A stretch of 64,000 nt of DNA. It comes from Gamsiella multidivaricata. Its lineage: Eukaryota > Mortierellomycota > Mortierellomycetes > Mortierellales > Mortierellaceae. Below, in pieces: positions 45,785 to 58,454 of the stretch. Under the pieces are notes generated by a model. It saw nothing but the letters and a program-made list of their open reading frames with translations, was not told where the DNA came from and did no database searches. The stretch lies in NCBI RefSeq assembly GCF_025024155.1, contig NW_026251711.1, positions 718,571-782,570 of the forward strand. The letters run 5' to 3'. Positions within the stretch are counted from its first letter, which is position 1, and the number at the start of each line of letters is the position of its first letter. Both the position numbers and the translations under genes were made by a program.

Positions 45785-48644
45785 ATGGCTAAAGGCGGCA
45801 AGAAACTTGGTGGTGGAAGCGGAGGCGCTGGACGCGCAGGAAAGGGCAGCGGCAAGAAGGCCCGAGTATCTGGAAGAGGCACATCCACAGCATCTACCGA
45901 CAGCAAGACACCAAAGAAGTTTGGGCAGTTCAGTCGCAAAGAGCGTGATATGATGGAGGAATATGGCGAATTGGTTCCCCAGGACTTTGAGGAGGACGAG
46001 AGTGATCGCGTGAGGTATGTTCCTTTGTTTCGTCTGATAACAATCTGTAGTTTTGAAATGGATTCTAATGTTAAACCTTGTTGAAATCCAACATGATAGC
46101 TCTTTCCGCAAAGTTGTCAAGGAGTCAGATCTCGATTATCAGTCGGCAGCAAAGAGAGAACGCGACATGGAATCGGATGGCGAGGTAGAGGAAGACGAAT
46201 ATAAATTAGGTCGTCCCTCGGCATTCAACAAGCTGGTCGGTATACTGAAAAAGAGCTCTAAGCGTCAGGACGAATGGAAAAAGAGGAAACTTGAGGAGGA
46301 GGGTCTGGAAGATCTTGAGGAGGAAGATGAGGCGCCAGAGGTCGAGGAAGAAGGTGCGAAAAAGTCGTTTTGATGCATATTTTTAGAAACAATCACGATC
46401 TCCTTCCATTACTAATTAATCTTCTCGCTGTTTACGCAGTCGTAATATTGACCGAAGCAGAAAGGAAAGCGTTGATCAAGAAGCACGGCAAGAGCTACCT
46501 CAAGGCTCTTGATGGAGAGGACATGGACGATGAGGTCGAAAGCCCTGACGAAGAGGACATCGAGGATGAAGAAGGTGACGCAACTGCAGAAGAGGAAGGT
46601 AGTGCTGACGAGGAGGACATGGAGGCAATCGCTAAGGAGCGGGAAGACTTGGATGACTCTGACGAAGAAGGGCACTATTTGAAGTCAAGTAAGTGTTTAA
46701 TCTCATGCTAGTCCTATAAATTGCCAGTACAACGATACATTTGCTGACGAACCGTTCTTGTTCCGGCTTTATAGAGGACAACTTTGATCGCCACTTCAGT
46801 GATATGGTTACTCCACTACTGGCACCCAAGGTGGCCGTCGTGGAATTAGCAGGAAACAAGTGGAAGAGTGTCTCATACGAGGATCCTGTTTTGAAGCGAG
46901 TCGAAATCTTCGATCCGGAGAACGTGGAGGGATATCGCAAGGACGAAAAACCAAAAAAGACCAAAAAAATGGACCTGGAGTCACTCATGGTAACTCTCAT
47001 TCTGGGCAATTTTGAACGCAAGCATATTTTCGCTTTTAATATGTATAGTGCTGATTGTCCAGTTACTATTCAAATGTTTAGGTCAAGCAACGTATTCAAG
47101 TCCACTGGTCGGAAGTTAACAAGTCTACCTTGGAGCCATCGCCACTAACGACCTCGAAACTCTTTACGACATTGCAGGGGGCGCTTATTGAGCCGGTCAA
47201 CGAATACAAGGATATCCTCTTTACCAACCGCAGTACGCAAAATGCCAAGGAGATCCGGAATCTGTACTCCCTGCACGCACTCAACCACGTCTTCAAAACC
47301 CGTGATCGCATCTTGAAAAACACGGGCAAGCTCCAGCGCTATCAGCAGAACCCGGACTCATCTGCCGTTGTGCCAGAATTCAGAGATCAAGGATTCACTA
47401 GACCCAAGGTCCTCATTATCCTGCCATTCAAGAACACCGTAGTCGATGTTGTGGAGACATTAATCGCACTCAGTGGATCAACGCAGCAGGATAACAAGAA
47501 GCGTTTCTTTGACGAATTCGGCGCGGGTGAGGAGGTAGAGGATGATTCCAAAAACCAAGACCGTCCCGCTGACTTTTTGGAGACATTCAGAGGCAACATT
47601 GACGACCACTTTCGGGTGGGCATCAAGTTTACGCGCAAGACCCTGAAGCTGTATTCTGACTTCTATTCAGCGGATCTGATCTTGGCGTCGCCACTGGGTC
47701 TGAAGACCGTCATTGGGGCCGAAGGAGACAAGAAGAGGGATTTCGATTTTCTGGCGTCGATCGAGGTGGTGATTGTTGACCAGGCCGACGACATGCTGAT
47801 GCAGAACTGGGATCACTTGGAAACAGTGTTCGATCACATGAATCTGATCCCGAAGAATGCACATGGCTGCGATTTTTCCAGAGTCCGTAACTGGTCTCTT
47901 GACGGCCGTGCCAAATACGTCCGCCAGACTCTCCTGTTTTCCAATTATCTCACTCCAGAGATCAATGCGCTCTTCAAGAAGTTCTCGCGCAATGTCGCAG
48001 GCAAGCTGAAGATCACGCAGGCCTATGAGCATGGGTCTATCGTTGATGTTGTCCCTCTGGTCCAGCAGAGCTTTAATCGCATCGAAACCCGGACGCTGGC
48101 GCAGGTTGACGACAGCCGGTTCCAGTATTTTATCGACAACACGTTGCCGCAACTCCGCCGATCCGCTGTTACACAGACACATACCATGATTTTTGTGCCC
48201 TCCTACTTTGATTTCGTTCGGCTGAGGAATTATTTCACTGAGAACAAGTATTCGTTCGCTGCTATCTGCGAGTACACGACCAACGCTAATGTTTCAAGAG
48301 CCCGCTCGAGTTTTTTCCACGGCGAGGTGTCGTTCTTGCTCTACACGGAGCGTTTCCACTACTTCAGGCGGTACAATATTCGAGGAACGTTCCATCTTAC
48401 ATTCTATGGCTTGCCCGATCATCCACAGTTCTATCCAGAGATGCTCAACCTTTTGGCATTGCCTGCAGGAGGCGAGAAGTCGCGGTCCAAGCATGTAGGA
48501 GCGACAGGATTGGAGGACCGTGCCATGTCATGCACAGCATTGTTTACCAAGTACGATCTGCTGAAATTACAGAGGATCGTTGGTACGGAAAGAGCGAACA
48601 GCATGTGTAAACAGGAAGGACGCGACCTCTTTGTGTTTACGTAG
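45785..48644 (+). CDS. UTP25: U3 snoRNP-associated protein Utp25 (DIEXF/Def family)
   Basis: Five exons (45785-46014, 46100-46353, 46440-46688, 46775-46989, 47082-48644) join in frame to 836 residues. It is a component of the small-subunit processome needed for early 18S rRNA cleavages. The first 300 residues are Gly/Lys-rich then strongly acidic (runs of Glu/Asp), usual for nucleolar proteins. The conserved part includes EIRNLYSLHALNHVFKTRDR, RPKVLIILPFKNTVVDVVET, HFRVGIKFTRKTLKLYSDFY, SADLILASPLGLKTVIG, FDFLASIEVVIVDQADDMLM-QNWDHL and HFRRYNIRGTFHLTFYGLP. The fold resembles a DEAD-box helicase whose Walker A is lost and whose DEAD is replaced by VDQAD, as known for this family, so it is not an active helicase. 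An AATAAA lies at about 48670. Confidence 0.93.
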
Positions 48645-49218
48645 ACAATCACCTCTTGCACTTCACAATAACAATAAATACAGCATGCACATATCCAACA
48701 TTGATTTTTCCATACGCATATAATGTATGCAAAAGAGTAAGCAAGTATATGCCATGCTCCTGTGTCCATTGTGGGCCTTCAAGCTGGCCGTGAATGTAGC
48801 AAAAGGTACTTCCATGCGAAGCAGAAATAGGTGTGAGGACTACAGTTTCTCTCACCTCCCTATGAAGCTCGAATGGGTCTGAAGCCCTGTGCCCCTACAT
48901 TCTCTTGACTAGGCGGGAACCCGTCCAGCACTTGCTCACCCTCTCTCCCTCGCAAAGCTGAGCTAGGCGAGGCGTCTGAGATCCCTTCGGTTTCTTCGAT
49001 CCCTTGTATGTGGAGAAAAAGTCGAGTGTTCCTTTTCATCTCCTGCAAAGGCCATCAGAGGCTCCTTCTAGCTTGATTCGGCAATCCATTCCAAAATTGG
49101 TGGCGCAAGAAGACCCTTTCGCCCAGCTCAGGGGGTGACTGCATGAAAGTAAAAGTGTCAACAACAGAAACCTTTTTCTCTCCTCTCCGCCCATTCCACC
49201 CATTCCACCACGGCAGCC
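48645..49218. other. Intergenic spacer between UTP25 and the SET gene
   Basis: 574 bp with the UTP25 polyadenylation region at the left end and the promoter of the SET-domain gene at the right end. No gene is supported. A 62-codon minus-strand frame (48860-49048) has no flanking evidence. Confidence 0.5.
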
Positions 49219-51595
49219 ATGTCTTCCAAAGAGCTGAATGCCTTCCTCACTTGGGCCGAAGAGAACGAGATCCTCTGGGATAAGAGCGCTATCGAAATTA
49301 AGGAGGGCAAATATGGCCTTGGTGTCTACGCTAAGAAGCGCCTGGAAGCTGGATATGAAGGTTAGAAAGCATGTCGCATATCTTTTTCTCTTCTTCTGTC
49401 GCCATATCACGTCGTCGTGACATTCAGATTATTCAGGACATTCATGGAAACGTTGTTTTTCTAAATCGTCCATAATCTTCATTCTGATTGCCGTAGTCGT
49501 CCAGGTCCCAAAGGCAATCGTTCTGTCTGTGGAAACCACGGGCATTGCCAACTTGCTCGCTGACGATGAGGTCGAGGGTTACATCGGACTGACCCTTGGG
49601 TGTATGTACGAGATGTCTCGCGGACCCCAGTCACCCTGGTCTGCTTACCTCGCTCTTCTGGAGAAGCGCCCTCCTCATATGGCGACCTCTTTGTCCAAGG
49701 ACGCTCGGGAGATGATGAAGTACTGTGAGGCGTACAATGACATTGAGTCCGACATTGTAAGTGTTACGAAGCCATTGTACTCGGTTTTATGAGGTAGAGT
49801 GTGAGTCACCCATTCACGAGCCTTCATCTATCCCCCTCAATTCTGATTTATTAGAAAGATATGGAAGATGATTACAAGTCAATCGTGGGCCCGTTCATTG
49901 ACAAGCATCCCGAGGTCTTTACAGAGGAGATCAAGAATAAGTTCTTCAGCTTTGAGGCTTTCAAGGTTATGACAGGACATGTCTCTTCCCGTTCAATGGA
50001 CGTTGATAACTTTCACGTCACTGCCCTTGTACCTTTTGCAGACTTGTAAGTTCGATATTCAGTCGACCGCTATCCAGGGTCAGGCGCTTGCTCGATATCT
50101 GATGTTTTTCGCCTTTGGAGTTAATCAGAGTCATTTCTCCTCAAAAAAAAAAAAAAAAAAAAAAACTTAAGTGTCAACCATAGTCCAACACCTAACTCGG
50201 ACTACTTGACTCATGAAGATGTTTGCGAGATCTGTGGCGCATTGGTCTGTGAGCACCGCGAGGCAGACGAGGATGAAGACGAGGATATCGAATCTGATAG
50301 CGACCAGGCACCAGAGTTGGCAGATGGCGATGAAGAAAATGATGACGATGATGACGAGTTGCCTCAGCTCACCGGTGAGGATGCATCTTACAAAAAGGAC
50401 GCCACGGGGACTGACAACGAAGATGAAGAGCGAGAGGGCGAGGAGTGGGAGGACGACGATACTGAGGACGGTGCAGAGGAGCAGGAGATCAATGACACCT
50501 GCGATATCATCCTAGATTGCGATATCAAGAAAGGCGAAGAGATCACGCGCCACTACGGCCCTTATCCCAACAAGGTCATCCTGAGCAAGTATGGTTTTGC
50601 AGTGGAAGATAACCCGCACGATACGGTCACTATTCAACTGGAGATGGTCCGTCAGGCAGCTGAGCAATTTATCAACGACAAGGAATTGGTGGGGGAAAGG
50701 ATTCAGTGGTTCTTGGAATCAGAGGATGCGTTCATTGGCGCAGAGGATGAAGATGACCATGAACACGAACACGAAAGTGGATGCTGCGGCGGCGGCGATC
50801 ATGATCATGACGAGGATACGGAGAAGCATGAATATGAAGCAGATGGCGAATGCTGCGACGACAAAGGCACCAAGGCGCTGCAGAAGGCGAGCTCCAAAGA
50901 TGCGACCAGGGGCGACGACGACAAAAACACCAAAGAAGATAAGGATGGGGAGCAAGAGGAGGAGGAGGAGGAGGAAGAGGAAGATGACGAAGAGGACGAT
51001 TTCCCTAGAGATATCATGTACATGATGCACGATGGATCAGTGGACGACCGACTTCTGCTGCTCCTGAACGTCCTGTTCATGGAGAAGGACCAGTTCCAAG
51101 AGGTCAAGGAGGATATGGACGTGGCGATGGAGTACTTTAACGAGATTTTCACGCGTCGTCAGCAGGAGGAACAAGGCGACGAAGACGAAGATATGGATGG
51201 GGATGAAGATGAGGCCGAGGAGGAGAAGGAAAAGATCAGCAAGTATGAACTGAAGCCCCGCGACGCAAAGAGTAAGAAAGTCCGTATGGCAGTTCTGCAG
51301 GCCACTCTGGCGCTGGTCCGTATTCGTGCGGATGCCTTTGGAGTCACAGACAAGACGACTGCTGAGCAGGACTTGGCGTCGCTGAAGAAGGTAAGAGCCA
51401 GCATCACTTTGACCTTGATTACAGTCGTAGAGACAATTAAGGATGTGGCTGCAACTGAAACTAACGTTTATTATGATGCGCCTTTAGGCCAAGCTGTCAG
51501 GTCCACTCTACTACGGGGGTCTCTGCGTTCAGGGCGAAAAGCAGATTCTTCAGAATGCTCTTCAGGGCTACACCCAGTTTCTCTCCGAGCTTTAA
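49219..51595 (+). CDS. SET-domain protein lysine methyltransferase with large acidic/His-Cys insertion
   Basis: Five exons (49219-49360, 49497-49756, 49855-50045, 50172-51390, 51488-51595) join in frame to 639 residues. The split SET domain is of the Rubisco-LSMT/SETD3/SETD6/Rkm type: KYGLGVYAKKRLEAGYE at the start (AdoMet site), FADFVNHSPTPNSDY (the NH-S signature, Asn200-His201), then CDIILDCDIKKGEEIT-RHYGPYPNKVIL-SKYGF (the catalytic Tyr region). Unlike relatives, about 70 residues of Asp/Glu-rich sequence with a CEICGALVCEH Cys/His cluster separate the two halves. A second insertion after the SET domain is acidic and His/Cys-rich (EHEHESGCCGGGDHDHDED). A helical substrate-binding C-domain follows, ending YTQFLSEL. 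The third intron contains a 23-nt A tract and its acceptor is TTAAG. The substrate is unknown; ribosomal proteins are typical for fungal members. An AATAAA lies at about 51641. Confidence 0.8.
50143..50165 (+). repeat. Poly(A) tract (23 nt) inside an intron
   Basis: The homopolymer lies 6 nt upstream of the CTTAAG acceptor of the SET gene's third intron. There is no polypyrimidine tract next to this acceptor, which is unusual. Confidence 0.85.
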
Positions 51596-51716
51596 CAATC
51601 CGTTGTTTCCTCTTTACATAAAGGGTACGCCCTCAAGACATAATAAACGAATGTTGCTTTTTTTTTTTTTTGGTTACTTCTTTTATTATGTATGTATATG
51701 AGTAGAATATATGTTT

Positions 51717-53477
51717 CTAGATCAAGAACTTGACGATTCTCTTCCAGAGAGGTCCGCGAACCTCCATGTCCTTCAAGTCGGACTCGGTGGGAATGAAGCG
51801 GCCGGTATCGAGGTCAGCCTCCTCAGCCTTAATCAACTTTGTCTTTTTCACAAACTTGTATCCGAAGAACAAGCAAGCCGAGCACAACCATGGGAACCAG
51901 GCGCCCAAGAGACCCTGGGCATAGCCATCACGCGCACTCTTGAAGTCCGCGAGCGCCTCTGGGGTAGCGTCAGCGCCTGGATGATGGGGAGGATTGATGA
52001 CAGAGAGGTAGCAGGTGGCAACGATACAGCAGATACCAATGATGGTGGCCAAGATGTTGCCGTAAGGGTAGCCCCAGGAGACGTAAGGGAGCTCGTTGAC
52101 GGCACGTCCCTGCTTCTTCCAGCAGTAGCGGAAACGGAAGTGGAGGAAGAGAATCAAGATCCAGGACTGGAAGATGATGGAGCCGATGATGGAGACGAAC
52201 CACGAGAAGACAACTCCTGAACCGACAAAGATGGTGATCAACGACAAACAGGAGCAGGCAGTGACGATGGCCAAGGCAACCATGGGGACACCGCGCGCGT
52301 TGGTGTAACCGATCGACTTATGGGCCCAGCCGTTACGGGACAAGGAGAGAAGCATACGGGTGGCGACGTAGAAATCAGAGTTGATGGCCGAGAAGACCGA
52401 GGTGAAGACGACGGCGTTCATGTAGTTGGCAGCAGCGCTGATTCCAGCCTTGGCAAAGACGATGGTGAAGGGGGCAGTAGCAGCAGAGTGAGAAGTGTTC
52501 TTGAGCTGAGGGTCGTCGTTGCGGATGATGGAACCGAGCAAGAAGACGGAGATGATGTAGAAGAAAGCGATGCGGACCAAGACAGTGTTGACGGCCTTGG
52601 GGACATGCTTGTGGGGGTTGCGAGACTCGGCAGCAGTGACACCAGTCATCTCGGAACCACCATAGGCGTAACCGACAGAGACCAGGACTGTGACGAAGGC
52701 CATGAAACCGCCCTTGAAGGGTGCACCATCGATGTGCCAGGCATCCATGCCGTACTTGACGCCTCCGATGGCGCCAGCATCAACCAAGATACCGCAGATG
52801 ATGAACATGATGATGGTGCAGACCTTCAAGATCGAAAGCCAGTACTCGATCTCACCGTATGCCTTGACACCAGAAACATTGATGATGACCATGATGACAA
52901 TGATGATGAGAGGAACGATCCATGGAGGGAACTTCGAGTCCTCGGGAAGCCAGAAAGAGATAATGACAGCAGCAGCAGACAATTCGGCGGGAATAGTCAA
53001 GGCCCAGTTGATGAAGTACATCCAGGTCATCTGGAAAGAGAAGGCCTCGTCAAAGATACGTCCACCCCAGGCGTTAAAGGCGCCGGGCAAAGGGAGCAAG
53101 GTCGCGATCTCACCAATTGCTTGGCAGACGAAGACCAACCAAACACCAATAAGAGAGTATGCAAGCACTAAGGAGATTACAAAAAGTTGTTAATGACGGG
53201 TGCTTTTCTGAGATTCTTTTCCGATATTCTCAGATCCTGAAAGAATTGATCACTTACAAGCACCTCCAGGTCCGGCAGTGGCGATCGTGTTTCCGGAGGT
53301 CAAGAAAAGACCTGTACCGATGGTACCGGAGACAGCGATCATGATCATGTGTCGCAGACGGAGGTCGCGCTTCAAACCTTCCTGTTCAGGTGCCAAGTTG
53401 TTGTCGGTGTGGGCAACATCCTGCATGTGATCGATCTCGTATTTTTCGGCATCGTGGCCGTGTTCGAATTTTGACAT
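51717..53477 (-). CDS. Amino-acid permease, YAT/AAP family
   Basis: Two minus-strand exons (53477-53258, 53167-51717) join in frame to 556 residues. It is a plasma-membrane proton-coupled amino-acid importer with about twelve helices. The cytosolic N-terminus (about 40 residues, charged) leads into LRHMIMIAVSGTIGTGLFL (51-59 being the conserved unwound helix 1 that contacts the substrate amino group). It continues with TSGNTIATAGPGGA, LPLPGAFNAWGGRIFDEAF, FVTVLVSVGYAYGGSEMTGV-TAAESRNPHKHVPKAV and SAINSDFYVATRMLLSLSRN. The C-tail carries acidic residues and Lys (KAEEADLDTGRFIPTE), typical of permeases regulated by ubiquitin-dependent endocytosis. Substrate range cannot be read from sequence. 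Codon use is C-rich, as in the hexose transporter. It converges with the SET gene, 121 bp apart. Confidence 0.93.
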
Positions 53478-56400
53478 GGTGCTTCTATAAGGATATCTAT
53501 ATTATAAGGAAAAGGGTATAGGTGCGTTGACGGGGTGAAAGTGAGAGGGGCGCAAGCGAGAAAGAGGATGAAGGTGGAAGGAGGGGGTATGAGAGGGAGG
53601 AGCGAAGGGTTAGGTATGGATTTGTAGCTGCAACAAAGTCGAGGGAAAAAAAGAAAGCAGGAATAGCGTGGATACCCCTGAGTATTTATGCGAAGTGGGT
53701 GTTTCTTTACTGATGGGAAAGAAACCGTTAGGGGGAAAGGAAGATGACGGGGGCTAGGCTCAGGAACGAAGTCTGAAGATTTTAATTTGCGTGCCTTTAC
53801 TATCAGACAACTACAGCAGCTACCTAGTAGATAAGCATCTCAACTGCGTCCGTCTAGTAGCGCTCTAACCGGAGGACCCCTCTGAAATTCCCAAAGGGAG
53901 CATTCGCCTTTATGCCCTTCCCTGTGTTTGTACACAATTTGTCCAGCACACCTCAATGCGTACAGCACTTGTCTTGCCTGCAGGTAAACACAAGACAGCG
54001 GCCCAACTCTCTCACACTAGAGAAGAACGACCGATTCAAGAGCTCGGTAATGAATATATTGGAATAATTAACAAACTACAATGGGAAGGCTAGTCTAAAT
54101 AATAAACTAGACTATAGATATAGACTATCTAGCGTCGCCTTATTCGTCCTTATTTTTGCATGGATTGTACACAAAACAAACCACTATGCAGCACACAAGG
54201 AATTCTGTAGTAAATTAGCATATGAGCCAATAAATGGATGTACTCTCGGGAAATGCGCAAACTGGTAGACATCTCCCTTCGGTTGTCTGCGTGTATATGA
54301 ATGAGCGAGTGTGTATGCGTAATAAACACTTACAGCGTGCGTAGAAATAGTATACCTTCCTGAATTGGAGAAATGTATGCTCTTTTGTGGCCACCTGAGC
54401 TGTTTTTACTGTCGTTGCTAATGCCCTTTTGCCAGGTCTCGGTAAAGCCAACCAAACGTTACGGACGAAACTGCTTCCACTTCAAATCAGCAGTAGATAT
54501 GTTAGACACGATCGAGAAAGCAAGTGATATATGAGATAGATCAGGACAGCTGAGTCCCGTGCTTCTGCTTGTCCACTACAGACCTTACGTTCTGGCCCTT
54601 CTTTGTGGATTTTGAGTTCCTAACTATAACCGCTATCGTGCCCTAGCCTCATTCTCGGTCTACCTGCAACGAGATACAAGGCATCTGTCCTAAAAAAGCC
54701 GACGAGGCCGTAGTCCAGTAGAAAGGTGAGCTAAATAGGGTTTAGATGAGCACATGATCCAATTGGGCAAACGGCACAACAGAAAACGATATACCAAACC
54801 GGGAAACAGGAATAAGAGCATCAAAGAAGGATCATTGCTCTCGCATGGTTTTCTACGAGTTCAAGGATCGATCGCTTCGAGCAACAGAAGTTCCAGCCTC
54901 GAAAAATGGCTCTTTTTGTGGGCAGACTAATGCTGCCTGTGTGAGAAAAAATAATGCAGCGACAGGGTCGCTGGAGAAGAGTTATATCTAGTGTGTGTTA
55001 GTGTGTAACAACAAAATTCTACTGCCAGAATTCAACGCGACGGGACATGGACGCTTTGGAAATGCATAACACCTTTCCCCTTCCAAAAATGGCACTCTTC
55101 TGTCGTCTGCTGGTACACACATCACTTTAAAACCATAAAAAAGGCGACATCTGTCAGCACATGGATCGGCCACAGCATGCGCTAATGCTACTTCAACCGT
55201 TACTGTCATCCTCAGTTGCTGAAGTCGAGGGCCGCTGCACTACAGTGCCTCAGTGCTAAGGCGAGACAAAGACCCACGGAAAATTAAATACTAGGCTAGA
55301 TATAAGGTACCTGTAGGCGAATGCTGCTCAACAGCGCAAGATTATTCGTTATTCGGCTCTTGTGGCTGTTCATTAAAGCCATGTACCTCGGACAATAGGT
55401 TAGTAACTCGGAAACGTATCAGTACTACCTGGATTCAGGTACCCGATGTCTCGATCTGGATGAAACAACATGTGGATCTTTTAATGCGAACAAATAGTAG
55501 TCAGCCTTCAAAAATAGTGTTTACTCGGCGATTTCGCTGCCGGCGAGAATACCGAGTGTTTTTACTCTTTTGCATCGCTCTTGTCCATTCGCCATCAGTT
55601 GTGCTTATGGTCCTTCTTGGGCTTCCATTCTTACATATGCTTTGAGGCTCGATTAGTTAAATGCCTGAACTAAATTGTAAAGAAGATTTGAGTGTCTGGT
55701 CCATGGACATCTCTTTATCCCAGGGAAATGGTACCGCAGACTCGAATTCTATTTGTCCCTTTACTTTCGCGTGACACAGCATCTGTTCTAGCCAATCGCA
55801 GTTTGAGCAAAGAAGGATTGTGTGTCACCATGGTCCGGTATTTTTTCTTTAACGCTGGATTTCTACTGGATGACAGCTTCATCTTCTTATACGCGAGCCT
55901 TGGTCCGAGCGGCCAAACGGCCAAAATGAGCATGTCTCTCTCCGCCTACTGCTGCACCTCGATCACAGCGGGAAAGAGATGAGGCTTGGCAAGATATCAT
56001 GGGTAAAAAGTAAGAAATGAAAGCCGGACACAGGGCTATTGCTGCATTGAATGCGATATTTTGATGCGCACGCTCAATAGGATATGCCGAATACGATTGA
56101 GATGATGCCTGAGTTTTCTCGTGCCTTATCTCTTCGTTTGCTCTTCAAGTTAAACTTTCCGTAGTCAGGTACTGCACTCTTTTGAAACTTTTAAACTGCT
56201 GTATCTAGCATACGTACGCGGAACGATTCCGTGATTTCTCCAACCCGCAGAACCAAAGAAGCTAAAGGAAACATCTACTTGCATGTAGCTTCACTGGCAT
56301 CGCTACGATCAACATCGAATGCCAATTTCCCTCGGTAAAGAGAGAAACGGCCGAAACACCCACCGATCGACCAAAGCTCCTGTATCTGCAAATCGGCCAA

Positions 56401-57272
56401 AAAAACAAGTTTGTAAACAGCTGACCATAGAACGAACTGAACTTGTCCACACGCACAACAAATTGCCATCAGGTGCAAGTTAGTGAGAAAATAGGCATTT
56501 GGGCGATTTGTTGTTTAACTGCAATGCGTTTCATTTTATTGACAACGCTCATGTAGCTGTAATCTAGTGAGAGCGCTCCATGGCAATCGAGACCACTGAA
56601 TGGGCCAACTTTGATCTAACTTATCCAATCAGAAGCCTCTCCCATAACCGCGCTCTTAGAGCTGACCTGGACTAAACACGGCCTTCTCGGTCATTAGAAA
56701 CCTTTCGGGCCATCGTCTACATAGACTTCTGCAAGCTCCTATGAGCCACGAAGTTCAGAGATCCCCAGATAAGCAAATGAACTCTGACCATGCGGTTTAT
56801 GCATCTGCAAGACTCTTTGTCATCTGAGGCCATGCTTCTAAGGAGCGGGGTTTACTAAGGAATCGAAAGAGCTTTAGAGTAAGAATTTTGACGGCAACAC
56901 CCTTAAAGACTCGTGTGGACGTTTCGTGGCATGGTCGAACATAGCACTGCATTACTCACACCATTATTCCCATTATACATCGCGTATTGAATGTTACAGT
57001 ATACTTTTGGCGGCAAAGTGCATGCCAATTCAGGCAGATACTCCTTGATGTAGAGGAGTCAGACCCACAAATAGTCATTACCACCAACCACTGGGACACT
57101 TAGTTCCTTTTTCGGGAAGCAAAGGGTGCTGGAAAAGAGCAGTGTTTATTCAGGATGTTACAAGTTGTACAAAAGATGCAAAGTGGATGTAGATGCGATT
57201 GGGGGCGGGGGGACAGTGAAAGGGCAGGGGGTGGCTATGCAGTTGAGCGCGAACCATAGACGCGTGCCTAAT
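53478..57272. other. 3.8-kb gene-poor block
   Basis: The first ~250 bp (53480-53730) are the purine-rich promoter of the permease, read on the other strand as a CT-rich leader. Beyond that I see no gene on either strand with splice support, no recognisable transposon protein, and no tRNA. A short self-similar AT patch lies at about 54095-54135 (TAGACTATAGATATAGACTATC). The longest frames (55692-55982 plus, 96 codons; 54988-55209 minus) have no recognisable motif. Confidence 0.5.
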
Positions 57273-58454
57273 TTAATTTCTAGGACAACGCACAGACAAG
57301 ATTTCACCCGTTTCGACAACATAGCCCGTCAACCTGCGGCCATAGATACATCCGGAATCGATGCCAATGGACCAGGCCATCACATTGAGTGAGCGTCCTG
57401 CATCATGTCCATACACCACCAAGAAATCGCGCTTCGAGGGCGATCGTCGATTGTGCATTTCATTGAACTCCTTGGCCCAACCTCGACCACTCTTCTTCTT
57501 GCGTGTTGGAGTCCCATCCTTGAGAAGGTTCCTGACATTAATGAGGACCCAGGGCTTCTGCTTGAGAATGCCACGGTGTGGGTCAATGCCAGCATGGACG
57601 ACATGAACTGGGATGTTGTGGATAGAAAGCTCCTTCGGCAGGGTAAAGATTAGGGGGCAGTTACGAAGGTAGTCGTATTGGGCCTTGGTCATAGTACGAG
57701 CAAGACGGTAGTGTTCCGATTTTCTATCGAGGTCCGAGGGGATGCTGGAGCGCGGTCGTCGTGTTCGTCGTCGCTTGCGGACTGTCCAATCATCCTCTAA
57801 GCCCCAATTGCCCTGATCCTCCTCCGTTTCATCGTCCTCCTCAGCCTCTAGCACACTTTGCTCCCGTGAACTGAGGCTATCGAGGTATCCCCTCCATCGG
57901 ATGACCTTGTCGTCGTGGTTCCCTCGGACACACTTTGCATCTAGCTCTCTCGCTCTATCGATGACCTGGAGCGAGTGCGGCCCTTTTGCCACCAAATCAC
58001 CTGCCAAGATCAACACGTCCTTATTGCGGTCATAGTCGACTTTTTTTAGGAACGTGTTGAATCCTTGTAGACTGCCGTGGATATCGCCAACAACAATGGT
58101 CCGTCGAATCTTAGGTTGCATACCGTGATCGCCATTGAGCTGGAGCTCCTTGTGGTAGATGTATTGAGCATAAGGGTCTGAGGGTAGGGAGTCTGGTGGT
58201 GTAGCGGGCTCCTTCATCGCAATAGAAACTCCGTCACCCAGGTTGTACTGGTTCGCATCGAAAGAGGGAGGGTCATTGAGAGGACGGGTGGAGGTGTGGT
58301 GGGCTTGCACGATGTATGCTGGCGACGCGGTGTGGTCGATGTGGGGGTTGGTGGGTGGGTGCTGCAGGGCGTAGAGCAACAGTGTGGCTGTGCTGAGGAG
58401 TAGTAGGACAGTGCCAAGAGTTACAGCGCCCTGTTGTGCAGATGGGACCGACAT
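57273..58454 (-). CDS. Calcineurin-like metallophosphoesterase, Ppn2-like (vacuolar polyphosphatase type)
   Basis: A single frame of 393 residues. The N-terminal hydrophobic segment (AVTLGTVLLLLSTATLLLYA, residues about 10-29) is a signal anchor giving type II topology, with the catalytic domain lumenal. Metal-site motifs are in the expected order: VVGDIHGSLQGF (123-127 GDIHG), LAGDLVAKGPHS (152-159), VRGNHDDKVIRW (178-182), PVHVVHAGIDPHRG, and VVYGHDAGRSL. Between the third and fourth motifs is a charged, Glu- then Arg-rich insertion (about 200-240). GDLVAKGP in place of GDxxDRGP is a feature I associate with the yeast Ppn2 (YNL217W) group of zinc-dependent endopolyphosphatases. The family is also related to bacterial diadenosine tetraphosphatases, so that activity is an alternative. 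ATG 58452-58454 is the first in frame. Confidence 0.85.
   Translation of the reverse strand: MSVPSAQQGAVTLGTVLLLLSTATLLLYALQHPPTNPHIDHTASPAYIVQAHHTSTRPLNDPPSFDANQYNLGDGVSIAMKEPATPPDSLPSDPYAQYIYHKELQLNGDHGMQPKIRRTIVVGDIHGSLQGFNTFLKKVDYDRNKDVLILAGDLVAKGPHSLQVIDRARELDAKCVRGNHDDKVIRWRGYLDSLSSREQSVLEAEEDDETEEDQGNWGLEDDWTVRKRRRTRRPRSSIPSDLDRKSEHYRLARTMTKAQYDYLRNCPLIFTLPKELSIHNIPVHVVHAGIDPHRGILKQKPWVLINVRNLLKDGTPTRKKKSGRGWAKEFNEMHNRRSPSKRDFLVVYGHDAGRSLNVMAWSIGIDSGCIYGRRLTGYVVETGEILSVRCPRN

Noticed and set aside
52320..53171. A 283-codon plus-strand open frame
   Set aside because: Antisense shadow of the amino-acid permease; same codon-bias explanation and an Asp/Gly-rich composition without domains.
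54829..54840. GAAGGATCATTG, similar to the conserved 18S rRNA 3' end
   Set aside because: Only about ten bases match and the flanks are unrelated to rDNA; chance occurrence.
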